A DNA stretch of 30,092 nucleotides from Alphaproteobacteria bacterium. Lineage in GTDB: Bacteria; Pseudomonadota; Alphaproteobacteria; GCA-2731375. The stretch is taken from the NCBI GenBank assembly GCA_030746295.1, contig JASLMY010000026.1, forward strand, positions 1 to 30,092. The letters are read 5' to 3'. The notes beneath the pieces were generated by a model that was given only the letters and a program-made list of their open reading frames with translations, did not search any database and was not told where the DNA came from. This document shows, piece after piece, positions 1 through 8,977 of the stretch. Numbering within the stretch: the first letter of the stretch is position 1; the number at the start of each line of letters is the position of its first letter. The position numbers and the translations under genes are program-made.

Positions 1-2070
1 GCCCTGCGGCGCCGGCTTGGCCGCCTTGGCCGCGGGCGGCAGATAGCGGTCGATATCCAGCACGCCGCTCTCGAGGTTGAGGACGACCTTCTTGACCTTG
101 CCGCTGCCGTCGTAGCTGCCGCTCGCCTTCGCGTCGAGCGCCTTGCCGGTGATTTTGGCCTCCTTCAGGACCACCGTCTCGCCCTTGGCCGCCATCACCG
201 CCGCGACCCGCAGCGGGCCCGGGTCCGGCTGGCCCTTGGCCAGCGGCTGGCCGAGCCAGCGGGCGAGCTTGGCTACCGAGCCGATCTCGAGATCGAGCTT
301 GCCGTCGAGCCCGGGCACCGGCCGGCGCTGCACCATGCCGCTGTAACCGGCATTGACCAGCTTGGAACCGAGCTTCAGGTCGGCGGCGAAACGGTCGGCC
401 TGAAGCAGTTTCTGCACCGGGTCCGTGGTCGCCGACAGCGACACTTTCTGCTTGTTGTAGACGACGCTGGCGTCGAGCTTGGGCTGCTTTTCCAGGCCCG
501 GCAGCAAAAGCGTCACATCGAGGCTCGATATCGAGCCTTTCGGCGCCTTCTTGACGTCGACGCCGCCGAGCTTGAAGGCAAGCTCGCCCTTCATGTTCTG
601 CGCTAGATCCCGGGGGCTCTTGCCGCTGCTCCGGGCCTCCAGCGTGCCCGAAGCGATGCCCACCACCGAAGCCTCGCCGGTGGCGGCCTTGGCCAGGGCA
701 TCGACCTTGACCTTGGCGACGGCGAGTGCCGCCTCGAGACCGAGCGCGTCACCGGAGGCATCCAATTTCGTGGTGCCGGTGACCTGACCGCCGTAAAGCG
801 CCAGTTTGGTCAAGTCAGCCGTCAATACGCCGCCGTCCAGAACGGCGACGAAGGCGACTTCGCCGATGTTGTAGCCGGCCGCCTTGACGCCGGCGATCCG
901 GACTTTGACGTCTGCCTTGGTGCCTTTGAGGGCACTCAGATCCAGGGGCTCGTCGGAGAGCGCCGCCAGGGGATTTTCCGGCTTGCCCGTCGGCTTCGCT
1001 TTCGGCGCCGCCTTTGCCTGGCCCTTCACCGGCGGCGGCAGGTAGCGGTCGATGTCGAGGGCCTCGCTGTCGATGTCGAGAACGATTTGCGCCACCTCGC
1101 CGGGGCCGTCGTAGCTGCCGCTGGCCTTGGCCTTGAGCGCCTCGCCCTCGATCGTCGCCGACTCGAGGGCAACCTTGGCGCCCTCGCCGGCGAAGCGGGC
1201 CCGGACCTTGAGCGGCCCCGGGTCGGGCTGGTCTTCGGGGAACGGTCGATCGAGCCACGCCGCGAGCCGGCCCACCGAGGGCACGTCGAGTGCGAACTCA
1301 CCGTCCAGGCCGTCGACCGGCCGGCGCAGGACGCGACCCTTGTAGCTCGCCGTCAGATGCTTGGTCTCCAGCGCCAGGCTGGCCTTGGCCTCGGGGCCCA
1401 ACATCAGCCCTTCCGGCGTCTCGACGCCGAGCTGCAGCTTGACCGGCTCGGCATTCAGGACCATGGCGCCGTCGACAGTAAGGGGGCTCGCCAATCCGGC
1501 CAACGCGACCTTGACGGCGATGTCGCTGGCCTCGATCGCTTGCCCCGAGGCGGAATCCTTGTAACTGACGCGGCCCTTTTCGATACGGACGTCGCCAAGC
1601 GTCAAATCGGCGAAGGGCAGGCCCTCGTCCACCGCCGTCGGCCCCGCTTTCGCCGCCGCCGCCGGCTTCTCGGCGAAGACCCAGTTGGCACGGCCCTGGC
1701 CATCGACACCCAGATTGATCACCGGCTCGCTGACGACCAGGCTGTCGACCACGACCGCCCTGCCCAGCAAGGGCCAGAGGCGAATGGTGCCGGAGACGCT
1801 GCCGATCGTCGCCATCTCGGGCGGCGTCATGCCGTCCGCATTGGCGAAGCGGATGCCGCCGGCGGAGAAGCTGAGCACCAGACTGCCGGAGAGGCTGACC
1901 TCGATGTCGCCGTCGATCGCCAGCTCGCGACCCGTGGCCTCGCGCGCCGCCTGGGCGATATCGGGCTTGTAACCGTTCCAGTCGATGACGCCGGGGGCGA
2001 TGAAGACGGCGCCGACCAGGATCACCAAAAGAACGACGACCCCGACGACCACATAAGCCAGTTTTTTCAT
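1..2070 (-). CDS. AsmA family protein (partial, C-terminus off the left edge)
   Basis: An envelope protein of the AsmA family, whose members are membrane-anchored and periplasmic and are linked to outer-membrane and lipid homeostasis. The reading frame starts with MKKLAYVVVG, has one hydrophobic N-terminal segment (about residues 4-26), and then the family-typical APGVIDWNGYKPDI stretch, followed by beta-rich sequence. The start ATG ends at 2070 and is preceded by a strong GGGGGAG ribosome site. The frame is open for 690 codons to base 1, so the stop is outside the window. Two segments about 333 residues apart resemble each other: both contain RRPVxGLDG, then WLxxP...QPDPGPL, then LDIDRYLPP. 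The gene is monocistronic here, with a CRP-like palindrome about 110 bp upstream. Family assignment is firm; the exact role is unknown. Confidence 0.85.
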   Translation of the reverse strand, partial: MKKLAYVVVGVVVLLVILVGAVFIAPGVIDWNGYKPDIAQAAREATGRELAIDGDIEVSLSGSLVLSFSAGGIRFANADGMTPPEMATIGSVSGTIRLWPLLGRAVVVDSLVVSEPVINLGVDGQGRANWVFAEKPAAAAKAGPTAVDEGLPFADLTLGDVRIEKGRVSYKDSASGQAIEASDIAVKVALAGLASPLTVDGAMVLNAEPVKLQLGVETPEGLMLGPEAKASLALETKHLTASYKGRVLRRPVDGLDGEFALDVPSVGRLAAWLDRPFPEDQPDPGPLKVRARFAGEGAKVALESATIEGEALKAKASGSYDGPGEVAQIVLDIDSEALDIDRYLPPPVKGQAKAAPKAKPTGKPENPLAALSDEPLDLSALKGTKADVKVRIAGVKAAGYNIGEVAFVAVLDGGVLTADLTKLALYGGQVTGTTKLDASGDALGLEAALAVAKVKVDALAKAATGEASVVGIASGTLEARSSGKSPRDLAQNMKGELAFKLGGVDVKKAPKGSISSLDVTLLLPGLEKQPKLDASVVYNKQKVSLSATTDPVQKLLQADRFAADLKLGSKLVNAGYSGMVQRRPVPGLDGKLDLEIGSVAKLARWLGQPLAKGQPDPGPLRVAAVMAAKGETVVLKEAKITGKALDAKASGSYDGSGKVKKVVLNLESGVLDIDRYLPPAAKAAKPAPQG

Positions 2071-2175
2071 GACGCTCCCCCGCAACCGGCACGGCTTTGG
2101 CGACGCACCACGACGGCGCGCGCGGCGAAACCGACCGAAAACTCATTTTGGTTAACAATTTCGCAATCGCTCCGC

Positions 2176-2191
2176 AGTGACAAATGTCACA
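2176..2191. promoter_or_regulatory. CRP/FNR-like palindrome upstream of the AsmA gene
   Basis: AGTGA-CAAATG-TCACA is seen here. The inner GTGACA and TGTCAC are perfect inverted arms 2 bp apart, and the site differs from the CRP consensus TGTGA-N6-TCACA at one position. It lies between the end of the UPF0280 gene and the start of the AsmA gene (both minus strand). It could control AsmA or, less likely, mark the end of the upstream operon; no T-run follows. Binding is an inference. Confidence 0.4.
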
Positions 2192-2202
2192 GACGAGCGC
2201 CG

Positions 2203-3102
2203 CTATGCCGGTATAGCAGGCTTCTGACGCGCACCCAATGATTGATCGCCACAGATCCGGTGGCGACCCTGAAGGGAGAGGGCGGCGGCAACGATTTGGC
2301 CGCCCCGGCGCATTCGACGGGCCAGCCGCAGTCCGTCCTCCAGGGCCGTCTCTACCAGCGACTCCGGTAGGCGCGGCACCTCGACGGTGACGAGACGTTG
2401 GCCGAGGTCGCTGTCGGGATCCAGGCTCTCGGCCGGTCGGCGCCGGATCAGCGGGCTCGCGACGTCGACGGCGTTGGCGATCAGGGTCGCCGCCGCGTCG
2501 GCCATCGCCGCGTCGGCCGCCAGCACCGTCACCGCATCGGCGATGCCGAGCGAGAAGGAGCGCCCGCCGGCACCGGAGGTGGCGACACCGCCGACGCCGC
2601 GATCGGCCCGCAGCCGGACCAGGCCGCGCGCGCCGAGTTCGGGATCTGGCGACAGCGCTTCCGGCAAGAGGCCGAGCCGCATCTCCTGGCCCTGGCTGAG
2701 GTGCAGGGCGATATCGCCGCCGTTGTTGACGTAGGCCTTGGCGAGATCCGCTTCTGCCCGCATGACCTGAAGGATTTCGTCGGCGACGGCGCCCGCCACC
2801 GCCGCCATCGGGGTCACGAATTCCCCTGGAAAGCGGGCGACGGCCCGGGCCATGCGCAGGGCGACCGCGCCCTTGAAGGGGGCATCACTCTCGGCGAGGG
2901 GTCGGCGCAGCCGGGGCAACTCCGTCACCAGCTCGGTCAGAACGGTCCGAAAGCGCCGCTCGGCCCGGCCGTAGGCGTCGGCCACTGCATCCGCGTCGCC
3001 GAAGGCCTCGATGACGAGATCGATGGGGCCGTCAGAGAGGTGGCGGCGCCTGCCGTCCGGCAAGAGCCGGCTTCTCGGCCCCTCGACGGCCGCGAGAATC
3101 AT
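2203..3102 (-). CDS. UPF0280 family protein (ApbE superfamily)
   Basis: A 299-residue protein that I recognise as UPF0280 (COG2122), a family of unknown function in the ApbE superfamily; ApbE itself transfers FMN onto target proteins. Visible family features are DGPIDLVIEAFG near the N-terminus, AVAGAVADEIL, the YVNNGGDIALHL block, and a glycine-rich GVATSGAGGRSFSLGIADAVTVLA stretch that resembles the ApbE region before the metal-binding T/D residues. The start ATG ends at 3102 and shares ATGA with the stop of the marR-type gene, so it is the last gene of the five-gene operon. A longer upstream frame to 3189 exists but would sit inside the marR-type gene. Its partnership with a reductase whose characterised homologue has covalent flavin suggests a cofactor-attachment role; this is inference. 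Confidence 0.85.
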   Translation of the reverse strand: MILAAVEGPRSRLLPDGRRRHLSDGPIDLVIEAFGDADAVADAYGRAERRFRTVLTELVTELPRLRRPLAESDAPFKGAVALRMARAVARFPGEFVTPMAAVAGAVADEILQVMRAEADLAKAYVNNGGDIALHLSQGQEMRLGLLPEALSPDPELGARGLVRLRADRGVGGVATSGAGGRSFSLGIADAVTVLAADAAMADAAATLIANAVDVASPLIRRRPAESLDPDSDLGQRLVTVEVPRLPESLVETALEDGLRLARRMRRGGQIVAAALSLQGRHRICGDQSLGARQKPAIPA

Positions 3103-3551
3103 TCCAGCAATCCCAAGAGGTGCATGAAGCGCTGGCGCTGCTCGGGGGATAGCGGTGCCAGCACGGCTTCGGAGACCTCGTGCGCACATGCCCGCATCCG
3201 CTTTGCCGCCGCTCGGCCCTCGGCCGTCAGCCCGACCAGCAAGCGGCGCTGGTGCGCCGGGTCGGGCCGGACCCCGACCAGGCCCCGCTTGCGCAGTCGG
3301 CTGACGACGCCGAGCGTCGTTGCCGGGTCCATCGCCACCAGACGGCCGAGCCGGTTCTGCGTCGTCTCACCGACGTCGTCGAGCTTGATAATGGTCGAGA
3401 ACTGCTGCGGCGTGACCTCGAACTCGGCCATGACCCGGTTGAAGACCTCGCTCGCCCGCTGATGCGCCTTGCGCAGCACGAAGCCGACCTGGTCCTCGAG
3501 GCGATACGCCTCCACCGATGCCTCTCGGGGCGTGTTGGTCACGCGCGTCAC
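3099..3551 (-). CDS. MarR family transcriptional regulator
   Basis: A winged-helix regulator of about 150 residues. The family pattern is visible: an N-terminal helix (LEDQVGFVLRKAHQRASEVF), the helical stretch TPQQFSTIIKL, a recognition helix region (TTLGVVSRLRKRGLV) and the wing with RPDPAHQRRLLVGLTAEGR. I chose the GTG at 3551 because it overlaps the TGA of the reductase gene by 4 bp, like every other junction in this operon; a second GTG at 3541 is possible. An upstream frame reaches 3659 but is the antisense-free overlap with the reductase 3' end and lacks family similarity. It probably represses its own operon through the palindrome at 8954-8989 and responds to a pathway intermediate. 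That ligand is unknown. Confidence 0.88.
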   Translation of the reverse strand: MTRVTNTPREASVEAYRLEDQVGFVLRKAHQRASEVFNRVMAEFEVTPQQFSTIIKLDDVGETTQNRLGRLVAMDPATTLGVVSRLRKRGLVGVRPDPAHQRRLLVGLTAEGRAAAKRMRACAHEVSEAVLAPLSPEQRQRFMHLLGLLE

Positions 3552-5062
3552 CGGAAGGGCCAGGGGTTGCCCGGCCGCCAGGGCTCGATCCGCGCGGTCT
3601 CGGCGTAGGCTAGGATTACGTCGTCGACCGGCACGATCTCCTCGACATGGCCGCCGCATTCGGCATAGACCTCGGCCGTCATGGTGAACTCCATCGGCGC
3701 CACCAGCGCCGGTGTCGGCACGTAGCCGAAGGCGCCGTCGGGCATCGCCGTGACGTCGGCCATCACCGTGATACCGCCGCCCGGATAGACGTACGCAGGC
3801 GCGCCGCCGAGCGTGACGCGCGCGCGGCCGCTGCCGATCGCCCGCGTCAGATGCACCGGGTTGCGGGTAGCACCTGCCCTGAGCGAGCCGCCGGCACCGG
3901 CCATGAAGAGGACGGTGGCGAGCGAGGGCTCGCAGTTCTCGCCGATCCGGCCCACCACCTCGGCCACGGCCGCCGGCATTTCCGCCGGCATCGGCACCAA
4001 GTTCTCATCGAGGACGCAGTAGAGCGCGTCCTCGCCGGTGGTGCTGGTCATGAGGAGGCGCAGCCCCGGCCAAGCGGCCTTAGGATCGACGCGCTCGATG
4101 ATCGCCAGCGGGTCGGTGATGTCGGTGCCGCCCCAGCCGGCGCCGGGCTCGGCGACTTGGAAGTAGCGCCCCGGCGTCGAGCGCCGACCCCGGACCCGAA
4201 TCCCGGCCGGCGGCATCTCCAACGTCCGGCCGGCCTGATGCTCCGTCAACACGCCGGTGATGTGGTCGTCGACGACGATGACCTCGTCGCAATGGCCGAA
4301 CCATTGCTGGGCGAAGATGCCGATCGCGGCCGAGCCGCAGCCGACCCGCATCCGCTCCTCGGGCGTGCCGTCGACGATCGGCGCTTTGCCAGCCTCGACG
4401 ACGACTTGGCTGCCGCCGTCGATCGCAAGCGTCACCGCTTCGCGGCTGCAAAGCGCCAAGAGCGCCTGGCAGGTGGCGTTGCCCTCGGCCTTGGAGCCGC
4501 CGGTCAGGTGGCGGACGCCGCCGAGGGAGAGCATCTGGGAGCCGTACTCTGCCGTGGTGACGTGGCCGATGGCCTCGCCCTCGGCGCGCACGGTCGCGGT
4601 CTCGGGGCCCAGATGACGGTCGGTGTCGATCTTCACCTTGACGCCGCAGTAGCTGAAGATGCCTTCCGTCACCACGGTCACGGTGTCGACGCCTTCGTGC
4701 TCGGCGGCGACGATGAAGGGGGCGGGCTTATAGTCGGGATAGGTCGTGCCGGCACCGACGCCGGTGACGAAGGTCTCGGCCGGCCGCAACAGCTCGCCCT
4801 TCCAGTCCTCCGCCGCCTCCAGGAACGGCACCAGCGCGCCGTCCTCGGCCGCCACGCGCCGGGTCAGCAGCAGGGGATCGGTGCGCACGAGCGCGCCCGC
4901 TTCGTTGGCGTAGCGGCTGCAAGCGCCGGCCCGGCCGGGGCGGATGCGGCAGAGCACCGGGCAAGCATCGCACCGGACGATGCCCTCGTTGCCCTCCCGC
5001 GCGCCGAAGACCGCGGTGCGGTCGGTCGACAACGAGGGCGGGCCGTCGCTTCGTTCGCTCAT
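3548..5062 (-). CDS. 6-hydroxynicotinate reductase-like Fe-S flavoenzyme
   Basis: A 504-residue protein that I recognise as the family annotated 6-hydroxynicotinate reductase. The characterised Eubacterium barkeri enzyme reduces 6-hydroxynicotinate to 1,4,5,6-tetrahydro-6-oxonicotinate and carries covalent flavin and iron-sulfur clusters. Near the N-terminus the sequence shows C31-x2-C34-x3-C38-x9-C48, a plausible Fe-S ligand set. Other conserved-looking blocks are GVGAGTTYPDYKPAPFIV, TEGIFSYCGVKVKIDTD and GGSKAEGNATCQALL. The start ATG ends at 5062 and shares ATGA with the hyuB stop; the stop overlaps the marR-type gene. The actual substrate here is uncertain because no nicotinate hydroxylase is in the window; another N-heterocycle or lactam is equally possible. 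Confidence 0.8.
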   Translation of the reverse strand: MSERSDGPPSLSTDRTAVFGAREGNEGIVRCDACPVLCRIRPGRAGACSRYANEAGALVRTDPLLLTRRVAAEDGALVPFLEAAEDWKGELLRPAETFVTGVGAGTTYPDYKPAPFIVAAEHEGVDTVTVVTEGIFSYCGVKVKIDTDRHLGPETATVRAEGEAIGHVTTAEYGSQMLSLGGVRHLTGGSKAEGNATCQALLALCSREAVTLAIDGGSQVVVEAGKAPIVDGTPEERMRVGCGSAAIGIFAQQWFGHCDEVIVVDDHITGVLTEHQAGRTLEMPPAGIRVRGRRSTPGRYFQVAEPGAGWGGTDITDPLAIIERVDPKAAWPGLRLLMTSTTGEDALYCVLDENLVPMPAEMPAAVAEVVGRIGENCEPSLATVLFMAGAGGSLRAGATRNPVHLTRAIGSGRARVTLGGAPAYVYPGGGITVMADVTAMPDGAFGYVPTPALVAPMEFTMTAEVYAECGGHVEEIVPVDDVILAYAETARIEPWRPGNPWPFR

Positions 5063-6822
5063 TCCGCCGCCTCCCGTCCGACCGTCTCGCGTAGCGTTTT
5101 CGTCGCCGCGGCGTCGATCTCGTTCTCCGGCCCCGTCAGCACGACGAAGAAGCGCGCCGCCGCATCGTCGGCCGTGTAGTAGCCGCGGCGGACGTCCTCC
5201 TGGACCAGCTCCGGCGCCCGCTCGTGGGCCGGGCCGTAGCCGCCGCCGCCTGGCGTCGCGACCTCGACCCGGTCGCCGGCACCGACCTCGATGTCCTGGT
5301 CCTTGGAGAGATGCGGCGGCACGTAGGTCTCGCCGCGGCGGTGGACGCGGACTTGGTTCGGCGCCCCGTCGGCCCCGCCCAGCACGCCCTGGGGGCCGAC
5401 ACGGCCATGGTCCATGACGAAGGAGGCCCGGGCCTGGCCGCGCAAGATCTCGACCTCGTAGTCGAGGCCGAAGCCGCCGCGCTGGCGGCCGGCGCCGCCG
5501 CTCCGCTCCCTCAACGCATATTTGCGGAAGAGGACCGGGTAATACTGTTCCATCACCTCGACCGGCTGCGCCTTTGAGATGCCGATGGTGGAACAGCCGT
5601 TGGCGAGACCGTCGTGGTCGGCGTTGCCGCCGTAGCCGCCGCCGGTCAACTGGTACATGACGTAGTTCTGGCCCTTGGCCGGGTCGTGGCCACCGAGCGC
5701 AAAGTTGCCGCTGGTGCCGGCCGGGGCGGCGGTCACCGCTTCGGGGATCGCCTGCGCCAGGGCGGCGAAGACGGCCTCGGCGATGCGCTGCGAGACCTCG
5801 GCGGCACAGCCCGAGACAGGCCGGGGATACTGGGCGTCGAGGAAGGTGCCCACGGGCCGCGTGATCTTCAGCGGCTCGAAGACGCCGGCGTTGATCGGCA
5901 CGTCGGGGAAGACGTGCTTGATGGCGAGATAGACGGACGAATAAGTCGTGGCGATGACCGAGTTCATCGGCCCCTTGCAGGGCGGGCTGGAGCCGGCGAA
6001 GTCGAAGTGGAGATCCTCGCCAACCTTGGTGAGCCTGAGCTTGATGATGAGCGGAGAATCGACGACGCCGTCGGAATCGACGATCGCTTGCGCGTCATAG
6101 GTGCCGTCCGGGATGGCGGCAATGTGGGCCCGCATCAGGCGCTCCGAGCGCCCCCGCATCTCGACCACGGCCTCGTCCACGGTCGCGGTGCCGTAGCGGT
6201 CCAGAAGCTCGGTCAGTCGCCGGGCGCCGACTTCGAGGGCCGCCGCCTGCGCCTTGATGTCGCCGATGCTCTGGTCGGCGATGCGGATGTTGGACTGGAT
6301 GATGGCCAGGATCTCCGCGTCCATCCGGCCCCGTTTGACGAGCTTCACCGGCGGCAGGCGCAGGCCCTCCTGCTCGACCTCGGTGGCGCTGGCCGAGAAA
6401 CCGCCGGGCACGGCACCGCCGGTATCCCGCCAGTGCCCGGTGTTGGAGAGCCAGCAGAACATCTCGGCCCCGTAGTAAAAGGGCATGGCGAAACGGACGT
6501 CCATCAGATGGGTGCCGCCGAGATAGGGGTCGTTGACGATGTATACGTCGCCCGCCTCCGGCCCGGCGGTGACGCCGTCGCGGATGCGCCGGATCAGGGT
6601 CATGGTCGAATGCTGCATGGTGCCGACAAAGACCGGCAGGCCGAGCTCGCCCTGAGCGATCAACTCGCCCGTGTCACGGTGGTAGATGCCGTCGGAGCGG
6701 TCGTCGGCCTCGGCGATCACGGGCGAGAAGGCGGAGCGCGAGAAGGCGAGGTCCATCTCGTTGCAGACCTGCTGCAGGCCGTTCTGGATCACCGCCAGGG
6801 TGACCGGGTCGATGGCGCTCAT
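5059..6822 (-). CDS. hyuB: Hydantoinase B/oxoprolinase family subunit
   Basis: A 587-residue HyuB-type subunit. In the hydantoinase/oxoprolinase/acetone-carboxylase superfamily it works with HyuA: HyuA phosphorylates the cyclic amide with ATP and HyuB completes the ring opening. Typical blocks are visible: the start MSAIDPVTLAVIQNGLQ, SxAFSPVIAEADDRSDG, NDPYLGGTHLMD (candidate metal-binding region), NSVIATTYSSVYLA, GGGYGG, and the C-terminal TPGGGGYGP. The start ATG ends at 6822 and shares ATGA with the hyuA stop. Longer in-frame sequence upstream lies inside hyuA and has no family similarity. Context next to a ring-reducing enzyme suggests the substrate is a reduced cyclic amide. Family call is firm; substrate is inferred. 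Confidence 0.9.
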   Translation of the reverse strand: MSAIDPVTLAVIQNGLQQVCNEMDLAFSRSAFSPVIAEADDRSDGIYHRDTGELIAQGELGLPVFVGTMQHSTMTLIRRIRDGVTAGPEAGDVYIVNDPYLGGTHLMDVRFAMPFYYGAEMFCWLSNTGHWRDTGGAVPGGFSASATEVEQEGLRLPPVKLVKRGRMDAEILAIIQSNIRIADQSIGDIKAQAAALEVGARRLTELLDRYGTATVDEAVVEMRGRSERLMRAHIAAIPDGTYDAQAIVDSDGVVDSPLIIKLRLTKVGEDLHFDFAGSSPPCKGPMNSVIATTYSSVYLAIKHVFPDVPINAGVFEPLKITRPVGTFLDAQYPRPVSGCAAEVSQRIAEAVFAALAQAIPEAVTAAPAGTSGNFALGGHDPAKGQNYVMYQLTGGGYGGNADHDGLANGCSTIGISKAQPVEVMEQYYPVLFRKYALRERSGGAGRQRGGFGLDYEVEILRGQARASFVMDHGRVGPQGVLGGADGAPNQVRVHRRGETYVPPHLSKDQDIEVGAGDRVEVATPGGGGYGPAHERAPELVQEDVRRGYYTADDAAARFFVVLTGPENEIDAAATKTLRETVGREAAE

Positions 6823-8920
6823 GCGATTGCCTCCAGGGTCGTCGCCTGTGCCGCCGCTTCGTGCGCCAGCGGCACCTCGATCAGGATGTTGCCGGCCGAA
6901 TCGGTCCGCATGGTCGTGCCGGGCTCGACCACGACGGTCGAATCCAACTGCTCGACGATCGCCGGGCCGGCGATCTCGGCGTCGGGCGGCAGGGCCTCGC
7001 GATCGTAGACGGGCGTCTCCAGCCAAGAGCCGTCGCAATAGACCGGCCGGACCTCGCGCCGGGCGGCCTGCAAGTCGGCGGCGCGGCGGCTCGGATCCAG
7101 CAAGCCGTCGAGTGCGACCTCCGGCCGGTGGCCGACGACGGAGGTGTTGACGTTGACCAGCACCGGCCGCAACTCCGGCAAGCGGACGGCGAAGCGGGCG
7201 TAATAGGCCTCGGCGAAGCGTTCGCTTAGGGCTTCGCGGCTAATCCGGGGATCTTCGACGGCAAAGGTCAATAAGTGGGTCTGGCCGCGGAACTGCATGT
7301 CGACGGAATACAGCACCGTAGTGGCGACGATCTCGTCCTTCTCGGCCGCGTTGATTTCCCGGCCGCGTGCCTCCTGCTCGGCCATGAGGGCGTGCACCGC
7401 CGCCATATCAGCCTCGTCGAGCGGCCGGTTGACGGTGTTGACGAAGTCCTGGCGCAGGTCCGAGACCAGGCAGCCCAAGGCGTTGGTCATGCCGGGCCTG
7501 GCCGGCACCAGGACCCTCGGGATCGAGAGCTCGGCCGCCAGGGCCACGGCGTGCATCGGCCCGGCGCCGCCGAAGGCGAAGAGGGCGAAGTCGCGCGGGT
7601 CGTAGCCACGGCTGAGCGAGACCATCCGCACGGCACCTGCCATGCCGATATTGGCGATTTGGACCATGGCGGCGGCCGCCTCTGCCACCTCCAGGCCAAG
7701 GGGCCGGCGATCTCGGCCTCGAAGATCGCCTCGATCTCAGGCCGCGGCACCGGGTTCTCGACCGAGAGCAGCCGCGCCGGGCCAAGCCGGCCCAACAGCA
7801 GGTTGGCATCGGTCACGGTCGGCCGTCGGCCACCCTTGCCATAGCAGATCGGCCCCGGCACCGCCCCGGCGCTTTCCGGCCCGACTTTAAGGATGCCGCC
7901 GGCGTTGATCCAGCCGATCGAGCCACCGCCGGCGCCGATCGAGCGGACATCGACCATCGGCACGTGGATCGGCAGACCATAGGCGATTTGCAGCTCGGAG
8001 CTGACCTCCGGCACCCCGCCCCGGATCAAAGCGACATCGGTCGAAGTGCCGCCCATGTCGTAGGAGATCAGGTTCTCAACTCCGGCCAGGCGGCCCGTAA
8101 AGGCCGCCGCCTTGACGCCCGAGGCGGGCCCCGACATCACCGTCTTGGCGGCCTGGGCGGCCACCAGCTTCGAGGACACGGTGCCACCGTTGCCGCTCAT
8201 CACCAGGATGTCGCGGGCGTAGCCCTCGCGGCCGAGATCGCCCTCGAGGCGCTGCAGGTAGCGCTCCAGCACCGGCCGGACGGCGGCGGTGACGGAAGCG
8301 GTGGAGCCGCGCTCGTACTCGCGGCACTCGGAGGAGAGCTCGTGGCCCATGGTGACGTAGTCGTTGGGCCAGACCTCGGCCGCGATCTCCGCCGCCCTCA
8401 GCTCGTGCGCCGGGTTGGCGTAGGCGTGCAGGAAGTGGATGACGAGGCTCTCCGCGCCCAGCTCGACGAGCCGCGCCAGGGCTTCCCTCAACTCGGCCTC
8501 GTCGAGGGCTGTGTGGACGCTGCCGTCGGCCAGCATCCGCTCCGTCACCTCCAGGCGGCGCTGGCGCGGGATCAGCGGCTCGAAGCGGCCGACCATGCCA
8601 TAGGGCTGCGGCCGGGTGCGGCGGCCGAGCTCCAGCACGTCGCGGAAGCCCCGTGTGGTGACGAGACCGCAGGCCGCGATCTTGCGCTCCAGCACCGCGT
8701 TGGTGGTGGTCGTGGTGCCGTGGATGACGAGATCGAGCGCGGCTGCCGAAACCCCGGTCTCGTGGATGGCCGCGAGCACGCCGCAAGCTTGATTGTCGAC
8801 TGTGGTCGGCGTCTTCGCCAGCAACACGCGCGGCGGCTCGTCCGTCCCCGCCACCTCCTCGAGCAGCAGCAGGTCGGTGAAGGTGCCGCCGACGTCGATG
8901 CCCGCAACGCGTCGCGTCAT
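6819..8920 (-). pseudogene. hyuA: Hydantoinase A/oxoprolinase family subunit, interrupted by a one-base frameshift
   Basis: HyuA-type ATP-dependent subunit, partner of HyuB. The N-terminal frame shows the ASKHA-fold ATP-binding motifs GIDVGGTFTD, HGTTTTTNAVLE and SYDMGGTSTDVALI, plus GAGGGSIGW. The C-terminal frame continues with VQIANIGMAGAVRMVSLSRG and FAFGGAGPMHAVALAAEL. The two frames meet at a run of four G (plus strand 7700-7703). Adding one base there gives ...AEIAGPLGLEVAEAAA, the expected family sequence, and a full protein of about 700 residues. So either one base is missing (sequencing error or true mutation) or the gene is inactive. Start ATG at 8920 has a GGGGAG site upstream; alternative start 8959 lies over the promoter. 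Product identity is firm; functional status is open. Confidence 0.85.
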
Positions 8921-8948
8921 CGCCAAGCTCCCCAAGTTCGAGGCGGCT

Positions 8949-8977
8949 ATTCTAGCCATTCATTGTTCGTATGCAAA
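8949..8977 (-). promoter_or_regulatory. Sigma-70-type promoter of the hyuA operon
   Basis: Read on the minus strand, TTTGCA (plus 8972-8977) and TAGAAT (plus 8949-8954) are separated by exactly 17 bp. TAGAAT differs from the -10 consensus at one base; the -35 matches four of six. Transcription would start near 8942, leaving a leader of about 20 nt before the hyuA ATG. Predicted only. Confidence 0.5.

Noticed and set aside
1087..2241. Long plus-strand frame (384 codons) opposite the AsmA gene
   Set aside because: Antisense shadow of a GC-rich gene: Arg/Gly/Asp-rich composition and no family similarity.
3647..5179. Plus-strand frame of 510 codons opposite the reductase gene
   Set aside because: Mirror of the real minus-strand gene; Arg/His/Ala-rich low-information sequence.
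5614..7008. Plus-strand frame of 464 codons opposite hyuB
   Set aside because: Shadow frame; the minus strand reads an intact HyuB protein.
7690..7710. Programmed -1 frameshift in hyuA
   Set aside because: The G4/C4 run is not a classic slippery heptamer, and HyuA families are not known to use frameshifting; a missing base is simpler.
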